The notes beneath the pieces were generated by a model. The model was given only the letters and a program-made list of their open reading frames with translations. It was not told the origin of the DNA and did no database searches. This document shows positions 46,366-55,473 of a stretch of 64,000 nt of DNA, in pieces. The position numbers and the translations under genes are program-made. Source of the stretch: Yersinia enterocolitica. Lineage in GTDB: Bacteria > Pseudomonadota > Gammaproteobacteria > Enterobacterales > Enterobacteriaceae. The stretch is from NCBI GenBank assembly GCA_002082245.2, contig NBTC02000002.1, positions 4,216,001 through 4,280,000 of the forward strand, in the 5' to 3' direction. The stretch's first letter is position 1. Each line of letters starts with the position of its first letter.

Positions 46366-47350
46366 AAAACGCTCAATTTTCTCTATTTATTTTGGGTTAT
46401 AATTAACGAGCAACATTTTTCACTTAACCAAAAAGTAAGTGTGTTGGTGAACTGCCACTGGTGAATGCTTTAAATCTGATGTTGCATTATTGGTACTTAT
46501 AGTAAACGTACGGGGTTATACATATATATAGGAGAGAAAGACTACTTTTGTAGGAATAATCCCACGGCGGACGAGGAGCTAACAATTAAGGTTTATATAT
46601 CAATAGATTAATTTAATTTCTTGGATAGGAATAATCTCATAATGATATGAAAGTCTTATGTAAATTAGTCTTGTTTTTTATTTTAAAACGTAATCAATTA
46701 TAGGCATTTATCGGCAAGGATAAATAATATATGTCTCTTTTTAATAGAGATATTCTCCTTTTAATTCTTAACAAAAACACTATATTTAATATTGCCTATT
46801 TAATTTTAGTGAGAGTTCTTAACTAAAACCGCTCAATTATGCATAAAAAGAAAATTTATTAGTAGTTATGATCACAAAACTGATGAGTGCGATGCATCGC
46901 TCCAAATATGACTGACCTGTCCCTTGGAATAGATGCCGCTCTCTATGAGTGATATGGGTTCCTTCATGCTCGAAATCCCCCGTCAACCAACCAGTGGATG
47001 TGAAAAGGGTGTTCCGCCATTGGGGATGTGACAAATTTATCCTGAACTGCAGTGTGTAACGCGATGAGCACGCAGAAATCGGGGTGAGTGAGGTCCTTGG
47101 GTAGATATTAACAGGTGGTGTTGCCATAAAGCCTTAGAGGTCGATTAAAATTGATTCCAATGGAATCAAGGCTTGGTGACAGTGGCAACCTCAAGTGAGT
47201 GAGGGTAAGCTAGGCGCATGCTGCTAGTATCTGCTAAACTCGTGATATTGATAAGCTACTGAAAATCAGATGGTTATTAAAGTGTAGGTTGAAATTAAGA
47301 TTTTACTCTACGCGCTTAAAAATACCATTAAAATCAAATAGGAAAGAATA
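46366..47350. other. Long AT-rich interval upstream of autotransporter 2
   Basis: The interval is AT-rich up to about 46850 and probably includes the autotransporter promoter on the minus strand. Two TAGGAATAAT-containing sites lie at 46550 and 46625. From 46850 to 47130 the composition is higher in GC and a 96-codon minus frame is open, but I see no family resemblance or ribosome site strong enough to call it a gene. Confidence 0.4.
46550..46565. promoter_or_regulatory. GTAGGA-ATAA-TCCCAC palindrome upstream of autotransporter 2
   Basis: GTAGGAATAATCCCAC matches 11 of 14 positions of the RcsAB box as I remember it. A second version, ATAGGAATAATCTCAT, lies at 46625-46640, 75 bp away, about seven helical turns. 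The first lies 185 bp before the autotransporter start. It corresponds to the site at 17414 of copy 1. Confidence 0.5.
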
Positions 47351-47677
47351 ATGGCTAACAATCGTAGTCGTCGTTTACGCAAGAAGATGCATATCGACGA
47401 GTTTCAGGAATTGGGTTTTTCCGTACAGTGGACCTTCCCTGAAGGGACTGGTGTTGATGTAATTGATAAAACTGTCGATGCTTTTATCGATGAAGTCATT
47501 GAAGCCAATGGTCTGGCATTTGATGGTAGTGGCTACTTGCAGTGGGAAGGTTTGATTTGCCTGCAAGAGATCGGTCATTGCACTGATGAGCACCGTGCAT
47601 TGGTTACTAAATGGCTGGAAGCTCGCAAGTTGAAAAATGTAGAAACCAGTGAGTTATTTGATATCTGGTGGGATTGA
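47351..47677 (+). CDS. yggL: YggL family (DUF469) protein
   Basis: The 108-residue acidic/basic protein has NRSRRLRKKMHIDEFQELGF and VDAFIDEVIEANGLAFDGSG, typical of YggL, a 50S ribosome-associated factor. Its start ATG 47351 has GGAAAG upstream. In E. coli it follows trmB directly; here about 8.6 kb of acquired DNA separates them. A strong terminator follows. Confidence 0.92.
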   Translation: MANNRSRRLRKKMHIDEFQELGFSVQWTFPEGTGVDVIDKTVDAFIDEVIEANGLAFDGSGYLQWEGLICLQEIGHCTDEHRALVTKWLEARKLKNVETSELFDIWWD

Positions 47678-47705
47678 TCTTCCGGTTTAACGGCAGATAA
47701 TTAAT

Positions 47706-47736
47706 AAGGGCGCCTAAGCAGGCGCCTTTGTTTTTA
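47706..47736 (+). terminator. Rho-independent terminator of yggL
   Basis: GGGCGCCT-AAGC-AGGCGCCTT is a GC-rich stem of 7-9 bp followed by GTTTTT, 28 bp after the yggL stop. Confidence 0.85.
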
Positions 47737-47786
47737 TCAGGCATGGCTAGTGGAAGCTGTTACTAAGTTCTATTGGGAGCATTTTT

Positions 47787-48731
47787 TTGGCAAAAATTTT
47801 AGAGGTAGCAACAATCTTAAATAATGCCTTACTGGCAGATATCTTACAGCAGGTTCGCCCGCTGATTGGTCAGGGGAAGGTTGCTGATTATATTCCCGCA
47901 TTAGCGGAGGTCTCGGCAGATAAGCTGGGCATTGCTGTGTGTACTCTGGATGGCGAGATTTTTCAAGCCGGAGATGCTGATGAACGCTTCTCTATCCAAT
48001 CGATTTCGAAAGTGTTAAGTCTGACTCTGGCATTATCCCGTTACGGCGAGCAAGAGGTGTGGCAGCGGGTAGGCAAAGAGCCCTCCGGCCAGCCCTTTAA
48101 CTCACTGGTTCAGCTAGAATTAGAGAAAGGTAAACCACGCAATCCTTTTATTAATCCAGGGGCGCTAGTGGTATGCGATATGTTACAAAGCCGCTTGAGT
48201 GCGCCGAAACAGCGGATGTTGGAAGTGGTGCGCCAGCTCGTGAGCGATGATAGCATCAGCTACGATCCTCGAGTGGCTCGTTCTGAGTTTGAACATTCAG
48301 ATCGTAACGCGGCTATCGCATATCTGATGAAGTCTTTTGATAATTTTGATAACGATGTGCTGACGGTACTGCAGACCTATTTCCACTACTGCGCCCTGCG
48401 CATGAGCTGTGTCGAACTGGCTCGCTGTTTTGTCTATCTGGCGAATCAGGGGCGCAGTATTGGTAGGCATAGCCCGCTGATTACGCCGATACAGGCGCGG
48501 CAAATTAATGCCTTGATGATTACCAGTGGCATGTACGATGGGGCGGGTGAATTTGCCTTCCGCGTTGGTATGCCGGGCAAATCCGGGGTAGGTGGTGGCA
48601 TTATCGCCATTGTGCCGGATGAGTTGTGTATTGCGGTGTGGTCACCAGAATTGGACCATGCGGGGAACTCTCTTGCCGGAACTGCTGCCTTAGAGCTATT
48701 GGCACAGCGGATTGGCCGCTCCATTTTTTAA
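47787..48731 (+). CDS. glsA: Glutaminase
   Basis: The 314-residue serine-dependent enzyme hydrolyses glutamine to glutamate and ammonia. The start is TTG 47787 with GGGAGC 9 bp upstream; no ATG fits the family start better. Motifs are the catalytic [11 protein letters not shown] (SxxK), [19 protein letters not shown] and the C-terminal [16 protein letters not shown]. It lies between yggL and yggN, and an insertion sequence begins 8 bp after its stop codon. Confidence 0.92.
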   Translation: MAKILEVATILNNALLADILQQVRPLIGQGKVADYIPALAEVSADKLGIAVCTLDGEIFQAGDADERFSIQSISKVLSLTLALSRYGEQEVWQRVGKEPSGQPFNSLVQLELEKGKPRNPFINPGALVVCDMLQSRLSAPKQRMLEVVRQLVSDDSISYDPRVARSEFEHSDRNAAIAYLMKSFDNFDNDVLTVLQTYFHYCALRMSCVELARCFVYLANQGRSIGRHSPLITPIQARQINALMITSGMYDGAGEFAFRVGMPGKSGVGGGIIAIVPDELCIAVWSPELDHAGNSLAGTAALELLAQRIGRSIF

Positions 48732-48738
48732 ATGTCTA

Positions 48739-50259
48739 TCCCAGTTTAAAATGTCACCCTGATTTCCCATTTTTGAATGTCACTTTTTATCCAAATTCTG
48801 AAGAGAAAAGGGCAGTCAGGTCATCTTTTCAGACTGGGTTTGAACAGGGGCGGGTCGGCAAGTACCGGGTTCATTGCCCTCAGTTGTTCCTGAACCTGAG
48901 CACGCCTTTTAGGCATATGTTGGCTGCGATTTCTTTTCCCCGCTGTCTCGAGTTCGTCCTGCTTTTCCTGCGCTAATTTCAGAACTGCCCCCAGTCGCTT
49001 GTTGTCCACAATGCGGCCCTGATCGATACAGGCCAGCTTGTCGAATACCTGATACTTCAGCGTTCTGTTGCCATAGCGGAACGCCAGCGTGCCGTCCGGA
49101 TAGTCAAAAGCCAGGATTTTCTCACCCGCAATATGCGCATTTTCCCCCGAGGGTTCAACAAGATAAAGCATCTTATCATATTGAAAGGTCAACGATTTTG
49201 AGAGCGTACGCAGCGTCTGCCAGGCAAAAATATCATCCAGCTCTGAGCGGTTCTCGCTGACAGGTCGATGGAGGTCTTTCGGGTAGGTTGCGGGTCTGGC
49301 GAATCGACGATTAAAGTCGCGAATAAAAACGTCCAGCCACGCATTGGCCGCGTCAATGCCACTGATGTTTTCCAGCCGCATCTCCTTAATCAGCCGATCC
49401 TGCAGCGTCAGGTTGGCACGCTCGACGCGCCCCTTAGCCTGGCTGCTGTTAGCACATATCAGTTCAATATTGAGATCATGCAACGCACGTCCGAACTGAG
49501 TCATGCCGGTCCGACGAGTCTCAGCCTGGCTGACTCTGAACACAGCATGCTTGTCGCTATAAAACGCCACCGGCTTGCCGTGTTTATCCACGTACTCGCG
49601 CGTTGCCAGCATGTAGTCGAAGGCTGATTCGCTCTGACAAAATCGCAGATGCATCAGGCGACCGGTGGCATCATCGATGTAAACCAACAGGCAGCACTTG
49701 GAGGCACGTCCTTCAAACCAGTCGTGGTGTGAACCGTCGATTTGAATGAGTTCACCCAAACAGTCGCGTCGATAACGGGGCTGATAAACTCGCGGTCGCC
49801 GATGGGCATGCGGCACCCAGAGACCGTCGGCAGTCATCCAGCAGCGCAACGTCTCGACAGAAACGGAAATCCCATGGCGCTCCTGAAGCTTTTCTGCGGC
49901 AAGTGTGGGCCCGAAACCGACGTAATTTTCACGTAGCAGCGTCAGTATCCGATGGCGCAGTGCAATATCAATGCGATGAGTTCCGGGCAAACCGCGACGG
50001 CTGTTCGTCAGCCCGGCAGCACCGGATTCCCTGAAGCGGTTCATCAGACGTTGTACCTGACGTTCTGTGAGATCCAACTGAGAGGCGGCATCACGGCGAC
50101 GCAGGCGCTTTTCAACAACGGCCTGGATCACCGGCAAGCGGTGAAGTTCTTTATTGGACATGGTTACCAGCATCAGAAGAGATCTCCCAGAAAGGTGGAA
50201 AATGCGCCGTATCTGGGTGACATTATAAACTAGCTAAAAAGTGACATTATCAAATGGGA
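48739..50259 (-). mobile_element. ISNCY-family insertion sequence between glsA and yggN
   Basis: The element of about 1.52 kb is bounded by TCCCAGTTTAAAATGTCAC (48739) and its imperfect complement GTGACATTATCAAATGGGA (50241-50259), matching at 16 of 19 positions. Similar TCCCAT...ATGTCAC copies lie just inside each end, which could be internal transposase-binding sites. The boundaries are estimates; no clear target duplication is visible. Confidence 0.7.
48821..50173 (-). CDS. ISNCY-family DDE transposase
   Basis: The 450-residue protein has an N-terminal HTH (RDAASQLDLTERQVQRLMNR), an rve-type DDE core (IQIDGSHHDWF, then FYSDKHAVFR and QAKGRVERANLTLQDRL), and a C-terminal beta and basic tail. 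ATG 50161 (MSNKELHRLPVIQ) may be the functional start; ATG 50173 also has GGGAGA upstream. No frameshift is seen, so the element looks active, unlike the IS6 relics. Confidence 0.9.
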   Translation of the reverse strand: MLVTMSNKELHRLPVIQAVVEKRLRRRDAASQLDLTERQVQRLMNRFRESGAAGLTNSRRGLPGTHRIDIALRHRILTLLRENYVGFGPTLAAEKLQERHGISVSVETLRCWMTADGLWVPHAHRRPRVYQPRYRRDCLGELIQIDGSHHDWFEGRASKCCLLVYIDDATGRLMHLRFCQSESAFDYMLATREYVDKHGKPVAFYSDKHAVFRVSQAETRRTGMTQFGRALHDLNIELICANSSQAKGRVERANLTLQDRLIKEMRLENISGIDAANAWLDVFIRDFNRRFARPATYPKDLHRPVSENRSELDDIFAWQTLRTLSKSLTFQYDKMLYLVEPSGENAHIAGEKILAFDYPDGTLAFRYGNRTLKYQVFDKLACIDQGRIVDNKRLGAVLKLAQEKQDELETAGKRNRSQHMPKRRAQVQEQLRAMNPVLADPPLFKPSLKR

Positions 50260-50289
50260 CTTACATTAAAACAGCGCTTCAGGAGTCTT

Positions 50290-51030
50290 ATGTTACATAA
50301 AATGAAAGCATTACGAACGGCAGCCCTGACGGTATTGATGCTGACTGCCGGACAGGTGCAAGCTGAATATCAGTGCAGTGTAAAACCGCAGGATGATGTG
50401 ATTATCAGCCCGCAATCTGTGCAGATAGTGGGAGCCAGCGGTAATTTGCAGATTTCGCCTGATGGCGATGTTACCCGTAATGGTAAAACACTGACGCTGA
50501 CCGATGCGCAGCGCCAACAGGCGTTCCGCTACCAGACTGCGTTGCGCAAAGATTTGCCGTGGATAGATCAGGGCGCGCAACAGCATCTTGAAAAAGCACG
50601 AGTTTCTTTGGATAAAGTGATTATTCAACAACTGGGGAGCAGCAGTAATGTGCGCAACCGACTCACCACATTGAATGATCAACTAAAGCAACAGATGAAC
50701 CGTATCATTGAGAAACGTAGCGATGGTTTAACCTTCCATCATCAGGCCATCGATCAGGTAGAAAAAGATGGTCGCCAGTTGGTGCAGCAAAGTATGGGCG
50801 GTGTGTTGCAAGATAGCTTGAACGAGATGGGGGTTAAGCAGGCGACTAGTGGTAGTGGTGGTAATAATCCGTTGCAAGCCATTATGGGCAATCTGGGTGG
50901 GTTACAACAGGCTATTCAGAACGAATGGAATAATCAGGAACAGGAGTTCCAGCAGTTTGGCCATGAAGTCTGTGGGCGGGTGACGACACTGGAGCAGCAG
51001 CGTAAGGATTTACTTAAGGCGCTGAACTAA
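50290..51030 (+). CDS. yggN: YggN (DUF2884) periplasmic protein
   Basis: The 246-residue protein has a signal peptide (ALTVLMLTAGQVQA) followed by EYQCSVKPQDDVIISPQ, and SDGLTFHHQAIDQVEKDG and QQFGHEVCGRVTTLE later, like E. coli YggN. ATG 50290 is supported by AGGAG four bases upstream; an earlier ATG at 50254 lies inside the insertion sequence. The insertion lies only about 30 bp upstream, so the native promoter is displaced or lost. Function unknown. Confidence 0.9.
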   Translation: MLHKMKALRTAALTVLMLTAGQVQAEYQCSVKPQDDVIISPQSVQIVGASGNLQISPDGDVTRNGKTLTLTDAQRQQAFRYQTALRKDLPWIDQGAQQHLEKARVSLDKVIIQQLGSSSNVRNRLTTLNDQLKQQMNRIIEKRSDGLTFHHQAIDQVEKDGRQLVQQSMGGVLQDSLNEMGVKQATSGSGGNNPLQAIMGNLGGLQQAIQNEWNNQEQEFQQFGHEVCGRVTTLEQQRKDLLKALN

Positions 51031-51064
51031 ATCCCCTTGATATTCAATCCATTGTGGGTTAGCT

Positions 51065-51107
51065 AAAGCAGGTTTAGGTTGTAGGCTTCGCCTGAACCTG
51101 CTTTTTT
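51065..51107 (+). terminator. Rho-independent terminator of yggN
   Basis: A 14-bp stem (AAAGCAGGTTTAGG with CCTGAACCTGCTTT, one G-T pair) and a T6 run lie 34 bp after yggN and just before the end of the opposing hemW gene. Confidence 0.85.
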
Positions 51108-51117
51108 ACGCATAGAT

Positions 51118-52248
51118 TTACAAAAACAGTTCTAGCAGTGAATTAAGGAATAATTTTCCTTTCTCGGTAATTTGCCAGTACTCCTCTGTTTCGATTAAAT
51201 ACCCTTTGGCCAATGCCTCGTCTAACTGTGGGCGAATAGTGCTTTCAGCCAGACCAGTGAAGTGGTAGAAATCTGCCCGTGGTGCGGCTTCTAATAACCG
51301 GAAACGGTTCATAAAGAACTCAAAAGGCCGGTCAGCCGTTTCCACTTCATACTGTTTATCCAGATATTTACCCTGCATGAAGCCACGGGGATGTTTGGTC
51401 TTTATCGTCCGTAGGATGCGGCCATCGCTAAACGTGACTTTACCGTGCGCCCCGCAGCCAATTCCCAGATAATCACCAAAGCGCCAGTAATTGAGGTTAT
51501 GTTGGCATTGGTAGCCCGGTTTGGCATAGGCCGAGGTTTCATACTGCTGATATCCGGCATCAGTAAGTAATTGATGTCCTTGCTGGAAAATATCCCACAG
51601 TGCATCGTCATCTGGCAAAACCGGCGGGCGTGAACTGAAACCAGTATTAGGCTCAATCGTCAGTTGATACCAAGATAAATGTGGCGGATCCAGTGCGATA
51701 GCTTGGCGCAAATCATCCAGCGCCTCTTCCAGTGTTTGATCAGGCAAGCCGTGCATTAAATCCAGATTAAAGCTACGTAAGTTCAGTGAGGTTGCCAGCT
51801 CTGCGGCTCGTTTAGCTTCATCTGGCCCATGAATCCGCCCAAGACGCGTTAATTTCTGTGCGCTAAAGCTTTGTACGCCGATGGAGATACGGTTAATACC
51901 GGCGCGTTGATAGCCGCTGAAGCGGTCAGCTTCGACAGCGCCTGGGTTTGCTTCCATGGTGATTTCAGCACCGGCTGTAAGGGGTAATCTGGCACGCACA
52001 CCATCAAGCAGTTGTTGCATCGCTGCGGCACTGAGTAAACTCGGGGTGCCACCACCAATAAAAATAGTGCTAATTTCACGACCACTGGCCAGTGGTACGT
52101 CGGCATCAAGATCCGCTAATAAGTGCTCTACATATTCCTGATGAGGAACATCACCTTTCAGTGCATGAGAGTTAAAGTCACAGTAAGGGCACTTCTGCAC
52201 ACACCAGGGAATATGAATATAGAGACTGAGCGGCGGTAACTTAAGCAT
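51118..52248 (-). CDS. hemW: Radical SAM haem chaperone HemW
   Basis: The 376-residue protein starts at ATG 52248 ([16 protein letters not shown]). It binds [4Fe-4S] through C16, C20 and C23 (CxxxCxxC) and delivers haem to respiratory enzymes. [24 protein letters not shown] and [19 protein letters not shown] are conserved. It lacks the extra cysteine of coproporphyrinogen oxidase HemN. The start overlaps rdgB by 8 bp, so the two are cotranscribed leftward. Confidence 0.93.
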   Translation of the reverse strand: MLKLPPLSLYIHIPWCVQKCPYCDFNSHALKGDVPHQEYVEHLLADLDADVPLASGREISTIFIGGGTPSLLSAAAMQQLLDGVRARLPLTAGAEITMEANPGAVEADRFSGYQRAGINRISIGVQSFSAQKLTRLGRIHGPDEAKRAAELATSLNLRSFNLDLMHGLPDQTLEEALDDLRQAIALDPPHLSWYQLTIEPNTGFSSRPPVLPDDDALWDIFQQGHQLLTDAGYQQYETSAYAKPGYQCQHNLNYWRFGDYLGIGCGAHGKVTFSDGRILRTIKTKHPRGFMQGKYLDKQYEVETADRPFEFFMNRFRLLEAAPRADFYHFTGLAESTIRPQLDEALAKGYLIETEEYWQITEKGKLFLNSLLELFL

Positions 52249-52834
52249 TACGCAGCGCATCCAACATCAGTTTCAGCGCCTGACCACGGTGTGATACTGC
52301 ATGCTTCTCTTCACGAGTTAATTCTGCGGCGGTTTTACCCAACGCCGGGATGTAGAAAATAGGATCATAACCAAATCCAGCCGCACCAGCAGGTTGATGG
52401 GCAATCACACCCGGCCATTGGCCGTGAAATACTAAAGGTGTTGGGTCTTCTGCATGGCGCATGTAAACCAGCACGCAGTGGAATTGGGCACCACGTTGTA
52501 CATCAGGGGTATCTTTCAACGCCACTAGCAGTTTTTCGAGGTTATCTTGATCACTGGCATCAGTACCCGCGAAGCGTGCGGAGTAAATCCCTGGTGCGCC
52601 ACCTAGCGCATCAACAGCAAGGCCCGAGTCATCGGCGATAGCAGGCAAACCGGTAATTTGTGCGGCATGGCGCGCTTTTAATATGGCATTTTCGATAAAA
52701 GTTAAGCCAGTTTCATCGGCGGATTCTACGCCTAGTTCGGTTTGTGCGACCACATCCAAACCAAAATCGGCCAGCAAATTTGCCAACTCACGCACTTTGC
52801 CGGGGTTACCGGTGGCTAATACTATTTTTTGCAT
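52241..52834 (-). CDS. rdgB: XTP/dITP diphosphatase
   Basis: The 197-residue enzyme clears the deaminated purine nucleotides ITP, dITP and XTP. The start ATG 52834 ([20 protein letters not shown]) fits the family. [40 protein letters not shown] and the C-terminal [10 protein letters not shown] are the expected motifs. Confidence 0.95.
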   Translation of the reverse strand: MQKIVLATGNPGKVRELANLLADFGLDVVAQTELGVESADETGLTFIENAILKARHAAQITGLPAIADDSGLAVDALGGAPGIYSARFAGTDASDQDNLEKLLVALKDTPDVQRGAQFHCVLVYMRHAEDPTPLVFHGQWPGVIAHQPAGAAGFGYDPIFYIPALGKTAAELTREEKHAVSHRGQALKLMLDALRNA

Positions 52835-52887
52835 GGAGGGATCCTGAATTTTATTAGAGCTGACAGTTATTCTTGCGGAAGTCTCTA

Positions 52888-53190
52888 TCACTCGAGCAGT
52901 GCCGCAACTTCTGGCGGGATCTGTTGCGGATTAACAATTTTGATCTGTTTGTGCCGCCCCTGTTCACCTTTTTCGATAACTACCTGGCTTTTCGCTACCC
53001 GAAATTGTTTAGCGATAAACTTGATCAAGTGGGTATTAGCTTGGCCATCTACCGGTGGGGCGGTAATGGCGATTTTCAGTTCATCGCCATGTAAACCGAC
53101 TATCTGATCACGGCTGGCTTTGGGCTGAATATATAGCCTCAGAACCAGCCCGTCCAGCAAGGGTGTTACTGCACTCACAGCATAACCCAA
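52888..53190 (-). CDS. yggU: YggU (DUF167) protein
   Basis: The 100-residue protein matches YggU nearly throughout: [40 protein letters not shown] and [20 protein letters not shown]. The function is unknown. The start overlaps the end of yggT by 16 bp; a GTG four codons later is an alternative start. Part of the proC-yggT-yggU-rdgB-hemW leftward run. Confidence 0.92.
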   Translation of the reverse strand: MGYAVSAVTPLLDGLVLRLYIQPKASRDQIVGLHGDELKIAITAPPVDGQANTHLIKFIAKQFRVAKSQVVIEKGEQGRHKQIKIVNPQQIPPEVAALLE

Positions 53191-53729
53191 AGCTCGCCTA
53201 ACATATCCATACCTAAGAAGTTGATCAGATACAGGATAAGAATAACGATCATCGCCGAAAAATCGATACCGCCCATGGCAGGCAAGATGCGGCGAATCGG
53301 AGCCATTAAAGGCTCAGTCAACTGATACAGCAGATAGTCCATCGGACTACGGCCTTGGCTTACCCAACTCATCAATGCACGGATAATCATTACCCAGAAA
53401 ATCAGGTAACCGGCAGCTTTAAACAGTGCAATAACACCAAACAGCAGATTATAAGGGTTGAGTGAGATAGCACCGCTACCAATCAGCAGCAACAGTGGGA
53501 ACTTAATGGTCATCAGCAGGTATGCCAGCAGCAGTGATGCGCTGTCGATTGGCCCCATGGAAGGAATGATCCGACGCAATGGACCAATAATCGGCTGGGT
53601 AATTTTCACCACAAATTGTGAGAATGGGTTGTAGAAATCGCTGTGAACCCACTGCATCCAGATACGCAACAGCAGTACCATCACATACAGGTCAATGACC
53701 GTTTTGGCCAAAAAAGTCAGCGTTAGCAT
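53175..53729 (-). CDS. yggT: YggT integral membrane protein
   Basis: The 184-residue protein contains two YGGT repeats, each with two hydrophobic helices and the signature [20 protein letters not shown]...[14 protein letters not shown] and a second [18 protein letters not shown]...[11 protein letters not shown]. It is implicated in osmotic tolerance and cell envelope functions in other bacteria. It follows proC after about 130 bp. Confidence 0.92.
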   Translation of the reverse strand: MLTLTFLAKTVIDLYVMVLLLRIWMQWVHSDFYNPFSQFVVKITQPIIGPLRRIIPSMGPIDSASLLLAYLLMTIKFPLLLLIGSGAISLNPYNLLFGVIALFKAAGYLIFWVMIIRALMSWVSQGRSPMDYLLYQLTEPLMAPIRRILPAMGGIDFSAMIVILILYLINFLGMDMLGELWVML

Positions 53730-53858
53730 GAGTTGCTTTAGTCCTTATCCTTAATATTGGATATACACAAATAGAGAATCTATCAGCGTACTTTATAAGC
53801 CCCTATCTTAACGAGAAAGCAATAAGGGTAGTGTCGGATTTTGTAAATTTTGTCGTAG

Positions 53859-54680
53859 TTAGAACAGCTTTTCCATTTCTTTCGCCCGTTTGATAGCGGC
53901 TTGCATGGCGCTGGCAACAGTTTCTGGTAAATGCTGCTCGTTAAATACCCTAATTGCCTCGGCCGTCGTCCCTCCTTTCGAGGTCACCTGTTTACGTAGT
54001 GTCGAAAGTGGCAATTGCGGGTTAGCTTCCACGAGTGCAGTCGCTCCAGAGGCGGCTTGTTGCACCAGTAGGCGTGCGGTTTCACTATCAAAACCTAACC
54101 GTTCGGCTTCTTGTTGCATTGCTTCCATAAACAGGAAGAAATAGGCCGGTGCACTGCCTGCTGCGGCAATAACGTTGTTGATGCCGTTTTCATCATTCAC
54201 CCAACAGACTTTTCCTACCGAGCTCATCAGCGAGGCGGTAAAGTTACGATCGTCCTGTGAAACCTGCTCTGGTGCATATAGGCCGCTCATCCCTTTACCC
54301 ACCAGAGATGGGGTATTAGGCATAATACGCACCAAATTGAGTTTATCCCCCAATAGCGCATAGAAACGTGCAACCTGAACACCTGCAGCAATGGAAAGCA
54401 CTAGTTTGCCGGTGAAATCGACATTATCTCGCAATGCCTGACATACATCGGCCATTAATTGAGGTTTAACCGCTAAGACGATCACCCCAGCCTTTTGTGC
54501 TTGAGTGTTATTATCATCACTACTGATGACACCAAATTCAGCGGCCAGAGCATCACGATTTTTAGCTGAAGGTGCGCAAACGCTGATCATTTTAGCGGGA
54601 TAACCACCGGCAACCAACCCTGCAATAATTGCGCGAGCCATATTGCCAGCGCCAATGAATGTTATGTTGCGATGTTGCAT
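53859..54680 (-). CDS. proC: Pyrroline-5-carboxylate reductase
   Basis: The 273-residue enzyme makes the last step of proline synthesis with NADPH. The start ATG 54680 (MQHRNITFIGAGNMARAIIA) has GGAGAAATTG upstream; a TTG one codon earlier is unlikely. VLAVKPQLM, VRIMPNTPSLVGKGM and AAAGSAPAYFFLFMEAM are conserved, as is the C-terminal TSKGGTTAEAIRVF. It sits between yggS and yggT as in other Enterobacterales. Confidence 0.95.
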   Translation of the reverse strand: MQHRNITFIGAGNMARAIIAGLVAGGYPAKMISVCAPSAKNRDALAAEFGVISSDDNNTQAQKAGVIVLAVKPQLMADVCQALRDNVDFTGKLVLSIAAGVQVARFYALLGDKLNLVRIMPNTPSLVGKGMSGLYAPEQVSQDDRNFTASLMSSVGKVCWVNDENGINNVIAAAGSAPAYFFLFMEAMQQEAERLGFDSETARLLVQQAASGATALVEANPQLPLSTLRKQVTSKGGTTAEAIRVFNEQHLPETVASAMQAAIKRAKEMEKLF

Positions 54681-54767
54681 CAATTTCTCCTATGCCCTTG
54701 GTACTTAAAGCCGCAGCCCGAAGGTGTTAATTAACATTAGCGGCTCTGACGCTACTGACTTTGGGGG

Positions 54768-55454
54768 TTAAGCGCGGGTACCAAAAATGGCGGTACCAAT
54801 ACGCACTAATGTACTTCCGGCACTAATAGCGGCTGCCATATCATCTGTCATGCCCATAGAAAGCGTATCCATCTGAGGGTAGCTGGCTTTTAAAGTCAAG
54901 AAAGCCTGATGCATTTGCTCAAATACCGCCAGTTGTCGCGGGTAATCGCTTTCCGGTGCCGGAATAGCCATCAATCCGCGTAAATTCAGGTTAGGCAGCT
55001 CACTAATACTGGCTGCTAATGCGGGTAGCTCTGTTAAGGCAACCCCAGATTTACTTTGCTCATCACTGATATTGACCTGAATCAGTACGTTCAGTGCGGG
55101 CATTGCTGCTGGGCGCTGAGTGCTTAGGCGCTGCGCTATCTTCAGCCGATCAACGGTATGACACCAGGCAAAATTTTCTGCCACTAACCGGCTTTTATTG
55201 GATTGCAGCGGGCCAATAAAGTGCCATTCAAGATCGGCGCTATTGGCAAAGTAGTGGATTTTATCTACCCCTTCCTGCACATAGTTTTCGCCAAAAGCAT
55301 ATTGCCCTGCCACGATGGCCTCTTCGATAGCGCTCACAGGTTTGGTTTTACTAACTGCAAGCAATGTCACTTCTTCTGGAGAGCGTGCGCAATTGTGTGC
55401 AACTGTTGCGATCCGCGCTCTGACATCCTGTAGATTCTGCTCAATTGTGCTCAT
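54768..55454 (-). CDS. yggS: PLP homeostasis protein (YggS/PROSC family)
   Basis: The 228-residue protein binds pyridoxal phosphate through the lysine in LLAVSKTKP (near residue 36). It has AFGENYVQEGVDKI, WHFIGPLQSNKS and the C-terminal LSMGMTDDMAAAISAGSTLV. It controls intracellular PLP and amino-acid balance. The start ATG 55454 lies 20 bp from the start of the divergent yggR. Confidence 0.95.
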   Translation of the reverse strand: MSTIEQNLQDVRARIATVAHNCARSPEEVTLLAVSKTKPVSAIEEAIVAGQYAFGENYVQEGVDKIHYFANSADLEWHFIGPLQSNKSRLVAENFAWCHTVDRLKIAQRLSTQRPAAMPALNVLIQVNISDEQSKSGVALTELPALAASISELPNLNLRGLMAIPAPESDYPRQLAVFEQMHQAFLTLKASYPQMDTLSMGMTDDMAAAISAGSTLVRIGTAIFGTRA

Positions 55455-55473
55455 ATGGACCCAGGAGTTTGAT

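Noticed and set aside
46837..47127. 96-codon minus-strand frame upstream of yggL
   Set aside because: No recognisable domain, no convincing ribosome site and an AT-rich tail; it may be a remnant, but I cannot support it as a gene.
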